Assembly (NCBI GenBank): GCA_018715025.1
Contig: DVMK01000149.1
Location: 1-10,128, forward strand
DNA: 10,128 nucleotides
Source: Candidatus Caccousia avistercoris
GTDB taxonomy: Bacteria; Bacillota; Clostridia; Oscillospirales; Acutalibacteraceae
Reading direction: 5' to 3'
Position numbers and translations under genes: made by a program. Position 1 is the stretch's first letter, and every line of letters starts with the position of its first letter. Positions 5,862 to 10,128 of this stretch are shown piece after piece. The notes below the pieces were generated by a model, which saw only the letters and a program-made list of their open reading frames with translations, did not search any database and had not been told where the DNA came from.

Positions 5862-6133
5862 GCCCACCAGCTACCGGTAAGCCGTACCCCTAAAAATGCG
5901 GAGGAACTTTCGCAATCGTAAGATTGCGAGTGTTCCTGTAGGGGGCCGGCGTTTAGTGACCCTAAGGGCACAAGCCGGCCAAGCGCTGAGGGAAAAGTGA
6001 GCGGCGAGGGAAAGGCAGGACAGCCCCCGGGGTCGAGGGGGCGGGGGCCCCCCGCGAATCTTTGCATACTTTCTTTTCGTCAAGAAAGTATGGCCCGCCG
6101 CGGCGAGCGGCAAAGTAAAAATTAGATGAATTT
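5862..6133 (-). repeat. ~270-bp structured interspersed repeat, copy 2 (inverted)
   Basis: This is the minus-orientation copy of 1950-2223. The core 5862-6040 is about 97% identical to 2044-2223. The outer hairpin is an 11-bp stem, 6065-6075 with 6082-6092, around a 6-nt loop. Relative to copy 1, five of its base pairs differ and every change is compensated on the other arm. The repeat points the same way as the flanking minus-strand genes, as copy 1 does with its plus-strand genes. Confidence 0.8.
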
Positions 6134-6181
6134 CTAAAATAAAGCAATTCAGATAAAACAGTGCCATAGAGCATAACAGTC

Positions 6182-6237
6182 GCAGATTCGAGGCTTCGCC
6201 TCTGTCTGCTTACCTATTATGAAGCCGTTTCACGGCT
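6182..6237. repeat. Two short hairpins in the dehydratase-aldolase gap
   Basis: The first pairs GCAGA (6182-6186) with TCTGC (6205-6209) and GAGGC (6190-6194) with GCCTC (6198-6202) around TTC. The second pairs AGCCGT (6223-6228) with ACGGCT (6232-6237), also around TTC. Together with degenerate GGCAGAGCC-like sequence at 6250-6258, they continue the hairpin series downstream of the dehydratase gene. Confidence 0.5.
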
Positions 6238-6318
6238 ATCTGCGAGGCTCTGCCCCTGCACCCCGCCAGGTCTCACCTGCCGGTTCGGTCGCTGCTGTTT
6301 GCATGCCACCGGCATGCC

Positions 6319-6361
6319 GCACCCTTTTGAAAAAGGTGGACGAAAACTTTAATACTCGCTC
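6319..6361 (-). repeat. Gene-end repeat motif, copy c
   Basis: Read on the minus strand it begins GAGCGAGTATTAAAG at 6361, continues to CTTTTTCAAAAGGGTGC, and starts 35 nt after the dehydratase stop codon. CCACC and GGGTG flank TTTTTCAAAA and can form a partial stem. Its first 22 nt match copy a (1475-1496) with one difference. Confidence 0.6.
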
Positions 6362-6396
6362 TAATTTTAAATTGTTCTACGAATATATCGTTCCCC

Positions 6397-8130
6397 TCAG
6401 GCCTTTTCCTCCCCATCCATAAAACCGCCCTTCATGGGGGAAGCGGCGTGCCTGGTGTACAACCCCAGCACGCCCTGGGTATACTTCGGCGGGCGGGGCT
6501 GCCAGCGGGCGCGGCGTTCCGCCAGGATGCGCTGAATGTCCTCCTCGGATTTTTCCTCCCCCCGAACGCCGCAGATGCGCAGCACCCGGCCGGGAATGTC
6601 CAGCTGGACGAGGTCGCCCTCCTCCACCAGGGCGATGGGCCCGCCCTGGGCGGCTTCCGGCGAAACATGCCCCACCGCCGGGCCCTTGCTGGCCCCGGAA
6701 AAACGCCCGTCTGTAATGAGGGCGATGCTGCGGCCCAGGGCCTCGTCAGAGGAGATGGCCTCGGTGGTGTAGAACATCTCTGGCATGCCGCTGCCCCTGG
6801 GCCCCTCGTACCGGATGATCACCGCGTCGCCCGGCTGAATCCGGTGAGAGAGCACGGCGGCAATGGCGTCCTCCTCGCAGTCGAAGGGCCTGGCCCGCAG
6901 GGTGGCCCGGAACATTTCCCGGGGTACGGCGGTGTGCTTGACCACGCAGCCCTCGGGGGCCAGGTTGCCCCGCAGCACGGCCACCGCCCCGTCGCAGCCG
7001 ATGGGATCCCCAAAGGGGCGGATCACATCGGTGCGGGAAAGGCCCGCGGCTGCCAGTTCCCGGGCGCATTCTTCGTAATAGCCGGAACGCTTCAGTTCCT
7101 CCAGGTTTTCCCCCAGGGTTTTGCCGGTGACGGTCATCACATCCAGGTGAAGGGCGGACTTAATCTCCTCCATCACCTGGGGAACGCCGCCCGCCCCGTG
7201 GAAATACTGGGCGGGCCATTCCCCGGCCGGGCGGATATTCAGCAGGTAGCGGGCCCCCCGGTGAAGCCGGTCGAAGGAATCCGCGTCCAGGGGGACGCCG
7301 AATTCTCTGGCGGCTGCGGGCAGATGCATGAGGGCGTTGGTGGAGCCGGAGACGGCGGCATGAACCATCACGGCGTTTTCAAAGCTTTTTTCCGTCACAA
7401 TGTCCCGGGGCTTCAGCCCCAGGCGGGCCAGCCGCACCGCCTGCCGCCCGGCCCGCACGGCGGCCTGCTGCAGCAGGGGGCTGACGGCGGGCAGCAGGGC
7501 GGTGCCGGGCAGCATAAGGCCCAGGGCTTCCGCCATAATCTGCATGGTGGTGGCGGTGCCCAGGAAGGAGCAGGCCCCGCAGGAGGGGCAGGCATGGTGC
7601 TTGTACCAGGTAAGCTGCTCCCCGCTCAGCTCGCCCCGCTGGTACATGGCGCTGTACTTGCCAATCTGCTCCAGGGTGAGCATGCCGGGACCTGCGTCCA
7701 TAACCCCGCCGGTCACCATGACGGAGGGGATGTTGATCCGGCCCACGGCCATCAAATGGGCCGGTACAGATTTGTCGCAGCTGGCCAGGAACACCGCCCC
7801 GTCAAAGGGGGTGGCCCTGGCGTGGATTTCGATGAGATCGCACAGGATGTCGCGGGAGGCCAGCGAATAGTTGATGCCGTCGTGGCCCTGGGCCATGCCG
7901 TCGCAGATGTCGGTGGCAAAGTACCTGGCCCCACGCCCCCCTTCCGCCCGGATCCCGGCCGCGGCGCTGTCTGCGGCCCGCAGCAGGTGGGCGCTGCCCG
8001 GGTGGCTTTCCCCAAAGGTGCTTTCCACCAAAAGCTGGGGCTTCTCCAAATCCTCCTCCGTCCATCCCATTCCCATGCGCAGCGGATCCATCTCCGGCGC
8101 AATTTTTCTGATTTCCTGACTTACCAGCAT
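6397..8130 (-). CDS. IlvD/Edd-family dehydratase (likely aldonic-acid dehydratase; dihydroxy-acid dehydratase possible)
   Basis: This 577-residue iron-sulfur dehydratase removes water from a polyhydroxy acid to give a 2-keto acid. Family motifs are clear: ICDGMAQGHDGINYSL (75-90), CDK (118-120), CPSCGAC with Cys181/184/187, SGSTN, GAGGVP, and the C-terminal ITDGRFSGASKGPAVGHVSPEAAQGGP that carries the conserved serine. The position of the TPCN cysteine of [2Fe-2S] enzymes reads HPGS (43-46), as in E. coli IlvD (VPGH); CDGMAQG resembles 6-phosphogluconate dehydratase. The start at 8130 has GAGGAG 7 nt upstream; an open frame runs further up to 8292 but lacks a good ribosome site. The aldolase and kinase lie downstream on the same strand, so dehydration of gluconate or a similar acid to KDG is plausible. 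A role in valine/isoleucine synthesis (ilvD) cannot be excluded, though no other ilv gene is present. Confidence 0.85.
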   Translation of the reverse strand: MLVSQEIRKIAPEMDPLRMGMGWTEEDLEKPQLLVESTFGESHPGSAHLLRAADSAAAGIRAEGGRGARYFATDICDGMAQGHDGINYSLASRDILCDLIEIHARATPFDGAVFLASCDKSVPAHLMAVGRINIPSVMVTGGVMDAGPGMLTLEQIGKYSAMYQRGELSGEQLTWYKHHACPSCGACSFLGTATTMQIMAEALGLMLPGTALLPAVSPLLQQAAVRAGRQAVRLARLGLKPRDIVTEKSFENAVMVHAAVSGSTNALMHLPAAAREFGVPLDADSFDRLHRGARYLLNIRPAGEWPAQYFHGAGGVPQVMEEIKSALHLDVMTVTGKTLGENLEELKRSGYYEECARELAAAGLSRTDVIRPFGDPIGCDGAVAVLRGNLAPEGCVVKHTAVPREMFRATLRARPFDCEEDAIAAVLSHRIQPGDAVIIRYEGPRGSGMPEMFYTTEAISSDEALGRSIALITDGRFSGASKGPAVGHVSPEAAQGGPIALVEEGDLVQLDIPGRVLRICGVRGEEKSEEDIQRILAERRARWQPRPPKYTQGVLGLYTRHAASPMKGGFMDGEEKA

Positions 8131-8182
8131 AATGTCACTCCTCGCCTGCGGCTGCTCCCCCCGGGGGGGCGCTTCTCCGTCT

Positions 8183-8191
8183 ATTTTACCA
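8183..8191 (-). promoter_or_regulatory. Predicted extended -10 promoter of the dehydratase gene
   Basis: On the minus strand TGGTAAAAT (8191-8183) provides a TG-extended -10 box, with no good -35 box. Transcription would start near 8176, giving a ~45-nt leader that contains a C6G6 palindrome (8157-8168) before the ribosome site. TGGTAA, with TTTCCC eight bases upstream of it, faintly resembles the TTACCA-N8-TGGTAA dyad at 481-500. Confidence 0.4.
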
Positions 8192-8320
8192 CAAGGAAGG
8201 GGAAATGGAATAGATTTTTCTCTACATTTTATCCATTCTTCTTTCTCTTCCTTTCCCGCGGGAAAAAAGGCAGGGATTTTGGATGAGCGCATAAAACAAA
8301 GGGCGGCGGATTGGCTATGA

Positions 8321-8349
8321 TTGACAATAAAATACCGGAATGGTATAAT
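8321..8349 (+). promoter_or_regulatory. Consensus sigma-A promoter of the thiamine gene
   Basis: TTGACA (8321-8326) and TATAAT (8344-8349) are both perfect consensus boxes with a 17-nt spacer, plus an extended TG at 8341-8342. It predicts a strong promoter starting near 8356. It is divergent from the dehydratase promoter. Confidence 0.88.
8332..8346. promoter_or_regulatory. Operator-like dyad ATACC-N5-GGTAT inside the thiamine promoter
   Basis: ATACC (8332-8336) and GGTAT (8342-8346) form a perfect 5-bp inverted repeat that runs from the spacer into the -10 box. A protein bound here would block the consensus promoter. The regulator is unknown, and a chance dyad is possible given its short arms. 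Confidence 0.45.
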
Positions 8350-8355
8350 ATCGGC

Positions 8356-8533
8356 GGACTATTCTGTGTTGGAAATGCACAAACCGCAGAACCTTACGGC
8401 AAGGTTCCGGGGCGCTGCTGCAGTACACAGCTCCCCTGCCCGGGAAGCACAGCCGCAGGCTGCAGGCCGCGGCTTTTGCCCCGAAGGGGTGCGCGACTTG
8501 TCGGCGGGCGCCGCCCGCCCGGAGGTGTGAGTA
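8356..8533 (+). promoter_or_regulatory. ~178-nt structured leader of the thiamine gene
   Basis: The leader contains a 7-bp hairpin GAACCTT (8389-8395) with 8401-8407, a CCCC-GAA-GGGG hairpin (8479-8489), and a perfect 7-bp GC stem GGCGGGC (8503-8509) with GCCCGCC (8513-8519). The last stem ends one base before the ribosome site GGAGGTG (8521-8527). The TPP riboswitch (thi-box) CUGAGA motif and its partner were not found. A 51-codon frame from an ATG at 8375 ends at 8530 but has no good ribosome site. The leader may be a structured control element of unknown type. Confidence 0.45.
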
Positions 8534-9958
8534 TTGTATTCGAGAAACAGACTGAAGAAGGAATTGAAGCTGTACGCGGTGACGGACTGTGCCTGGCTGC
8601 GGGGCCGCACCCTGACCCACTGCGTGGAGGAGGCGATCCGCGGCGGGGCCACCATGGTGCAGCTGCGGGAAAAGAGAAAAACCTGGGAGGACGCCATGGC
8701 GGAAGCCAGGGAGCTGCGCGCCCTGACAGAGCGGTACCACGTGCCCTTCCTGGTAAACGACGACATTAACCTGGCGCTGGCCTGCGGGGCGGACGGCGTT
8801 CATGTGGGCCAGGACGACATGCCCTGCGCCGAGGCCCGCCGCCTGCTGGGCCCGGAAAAAATAGTAGGCGTTTCTGTACACAGCGTAGAGCAGGCCCTGG
8901 CCGCCGCCCGCGACGGCGCCGACTACCTGGGCGTGGGCGCTGTGTTCGCCACCTCAACCAAGCGCGACGCCGGGGCCATGCCCCGGGAAACCCTGCGGCA
9001 GATCTGCGCCGCCACCCCCCTGCCGGTGGTGGCGATAGGGGGCATCTCAGAGGAAAATATTTCTTCCCTGGCTGGCTGCGGCCTGGCGGGGGCGGCGGTG
9101 GTTTCCGCCATCTTCGCCAAGGACGACACCCAGGCCGCGGCCCGGAACCTGCTGGAGCAGATGAAGGGCTGGTTCCCCATGGCCACCGTGCTCAGCATCG
9201 CGGGCTCCGACTCCAGCGGCGGGGCGGGCATTCAGGCCGACATCAAAACCATTACCGCCCACAAAATGTTCGCCATGACCGCCGTGACCGCCCTCACCGC
9301 CCAAAACACCATGGGCGTGGCCGCTGTGCAGGAGGCCTCCCCCGAATTCCTCGCCCAGCAGCTGGACTGCGTATTTCAGGATATTTATCCTGACAGTATA
9401 AAAATAGGAATGGTATCCTCTGAGGCGTTAATCCGCGTGATTGCGGACAAGCTGCAGGAGTATAAGGCGGACAATATTGTGGTGGATCCGGTGATGATCG
9501 CCACCAGCGGAAGCCGCCTGCTGGACGAAGGGGCCATGGACGCCCTGGTGAGCCGCCTGATTCCCCTGGCCAAGGTGATTACCCCCAACATGGCCGAAGC
9601 CGCCTGCCTCAGCGGGCTGCCGGTGCGGTGCAGGGAAGAAATGGAAGCCGCCGCCGAACAGATTGCCAAGGGGTACGAGGGCAGCATTCTGGTGAAGGGC
9701 GGCCACCTGGAGGGCTGCGCCGATGACCTGCTGTACTGCCAGGGGGAAAAGCTGTGGATTGCAGGCCCCAGGGTGGACAACCCCAACACACACGGCACCG
9801 GCTGCACCCTTTCCTCTGCCATTGCCTGCGCCCTGGCGGACGGCTACACTGTGGAAGAAAGCGTAGAGCGTGCCAAGGCTTACCTGACCGGGGCCCTCAG
9901 GGCCGGGCTGAACCTGGGCCATGGCAGCGGCCCGCTGAACCACATGTACAATATGTAA
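8534..9958 (+). CDS. thiED: Bifunctional thiamine phosphate synthase / HMP(-P) kinase (ThiE-ThiD fusion)
   Basis: This 474-residue cytoplasmic fusion covers two thiamine steps. Residues ~11-213 are ThiE, which joins HMP-PP to the thiazole phosphate: VQLREK (42-47), LVNDD (73-77), DGVHVGQDD (87-95), TSTK (140-143) and AIGGI (167-171). Residues 216-474 are ThiD, which phosphorylates hydroxymethylpyrimidine twice: AGSDSSGGAGIQAD (223-236), VDPVMIATSG, and HGTGCT with catalytic Cys424. The ThiD part begins at Met216, so the junction has almost no linker. The TTG start (8534) lies 8 nt after GGAGG (8521-8525). ThiD supplies the substrate of ThiE, so fusion may channel HMP-PP. No other thiamine gene is in the window, and no TPP riboswitch was seen despite the long leader. 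It ends before a gene-end repeat rather than a strong terminator. Confidence 0.95.
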   Translation: MYSRNRLKKELKLYAVTDCAWLRGRTLTHCVEEAIRGGATMVQLREKRKTWEDAMAEARELRALTERYHVPFLVNDDINLALACGADGVHVGQDDMPCAEARRLLGPEKIVGVSVHSVEQALAAARDGADYLGVGAVFATSTKRDAGAMPRETLRQICAATPLPVVAIGGISEENISSLAGCGLAGAAVVSAIFAKDDTQAAARNLLEQMKGWFPMATVLSIAGSDSSGGAGIQADIKTITAHKMFAMTAVTALTAQNTMGVAAVQEASPEFLAQQLDCVFQDIYPDSIKIGMVSSEALIRVIADKLQEYKADNIVVDPVMIATSGSRLLDEGAMDALVSRLIPLAKVITPNMAEAACLSGLPVRCREEMEAAAEQIAKGYEGSILVKGGHLEGCADDLLYCQGEKLWIAGPRVDNPNTHGTGCTLSSAIACALADGYTVEESVERAKAYLTGALRAGLNLGHGSGPLNHMYNM

Positions 9959-9990
9959 TATTATTTTACGTTTATACTATCGATTTAAAA

Positions 9991-10059
9991 GAGGGCAAAT
10001 TATAAAGTTTTGATCAAACTTTTTCAAAATGGTTTGCATTGTGCCGCGGCAGAGCCGCG
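9991..10059 (+). repeat. Gene-end repeat motif, copy d, with GGC-AGA-GCC hairpin
   Basis: The unit starts GAGGGCAAATTATAAAG, 32 nt after the ThiED stop codon. The 26 bp at 10004-10029 are identical to 1535-1560. CGCGGC (10045-10050) pairs with GCCGCG (10054-10059) around AGA, the same loop as in the hairpin at 1572-1590. The order of motif, AGA-loop hairpin and long stem repeats the arrangement after the binding-protein gene. Confidence 0.65.
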
Positions 10060-10067
10060 TCACGCGT

Positions 10068-10110
10068 CGAAGTATAATTTGCGGGGTAGCGTCCCGCAAA
10101 TTACACTTCG
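10068..10110. repeat. 18-bp AT-rich stem at the window end
   Basis: Positions 10068-10085 pair with 10093-10110, with one mismatch and a 7-nt loop. It corresponds in place and shape to the 20-bp stem 1653-1698 although the sequences differ, as expected if structure rather than sequence is kept. The element may continue past the window. Confidence 0.6.
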
Positions 10111-10128
10111 CGTTGCTCTGACTTTATT

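Noticed and set aside
5871..6167. 98-codon minus-strand frame in the second repeat copy
   Set aside because: It shares a peptide with the first copy only until the indel, where the frames diverge. Such frames are often annotated as hypothetical proteins but are a by-product of the repeat.
6448..8286. 612-codon plus-strand frame opposite the dehydratase
   Set aside because: It is antisense to a gene with intact catalytic motifs; its His/Gly/Pro-rich composition is typical of a GC-rich shadow frame.
8131..8292. N-terminal extension of the dehydratase to an ATG at 8292
   Set aside because: The extra 54 residues match nothing in the family, the predicted promoter lies inside the extension, and the ATG at 8130 has a strong ribosome site.
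8375..8530. 51-codon upstream open reading frame in the thiamine leader
   Set aside because: It lacks a convincing ribosome site, has a composition following the local GC hairpins, and matches no leader peptide pattern.
1..10128. CRISPR array, tRNA or rRNA genes, transposase or toxin-antitoxin genes
   Set aside because: No regularly spaced identical repeats, no tRNA cloverleaf and no recognisable protein of these classes was seen. The repeats present are irregular and hairpin-based.

Overview
The window looks like chromosomal DNA from a GC-rich, gut-type Clostridia, probably Oscillospirales (Faecalibacterium/Gemmiger/Subdoligranulum-like). This is inferred from a Gram-positive lipoprotein amino-acid transporter, sigma-A promoters, strong Shine-Dalgarno (SD) sites with TTG/GTG starts, a ThiE-ThiD fusion, and many structured intergenic repeats. 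The genus is not proven from the sequence alone.

Layout: 1-240 is AT-rich with no convincing gene. 427-593 holds a hairpin, a promoter overlapped by a TTACCA-N8-TGGTAA dyad, and a leader with two hairpins. 594-1445 (+) is a polar amino-acid ABC substrate-binding lipoprotein. 1446-2344 is a gene-free, hairpin-dense mosaic of repeats. 2345-2373 is a promoter for the matching permease (2411-3061) and ATPase (3074-3835). A bidirectional terminator (3877-3933) separates these from a convergent minus-strand pair: KDG kinase (3944-4951) and KDPG aldolase (4948-5595), overlapping by 4 nt. 5596-6396 is a second repeat mosaic. An IlvD/Edd-family dehydratase follows (6397-8130, minus). 8131-8533 holds divergent promoters for the dehydratase and for a ThiE-ThiD fusion (8534-9958, +). 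The window ends in another 3'-end repeat.

How the genes fit together: the substrate-binding protein, permease and ATPase make one complete amino-acid importer. The dehydratase, kinase and aldolase fit a semi-phosphorylative Entner-Doudoroff route (aldonate to KDG to KDPG to pyruvate plus glyceraldehyde-3-phosphate), if the dehydratase acts on a sugar acid rather than on a branched-chain amino-acid intermediate. ThiED joins the thiazole and pyrimidine halves of thiamine phosphate.

The most interesting signal is not a protein. Two functional gene sets (transporter; dehydratase/aldolase/kinase) are each split by 800-965 bp of the same repeat family, inserted in the same orientation relative to transcription. 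The ~270-bp repeat has two inverted copies here. Its 180-bp core is ~97% identical between copies, and its outer hairpin keeps perfect pairing despite five changed base pairs. A second short motif (GAGCGA...AAAGTTTT...CTTTTTCAA) begins 29-35 nt after the stop codon of three different genes, always on the coding strand.
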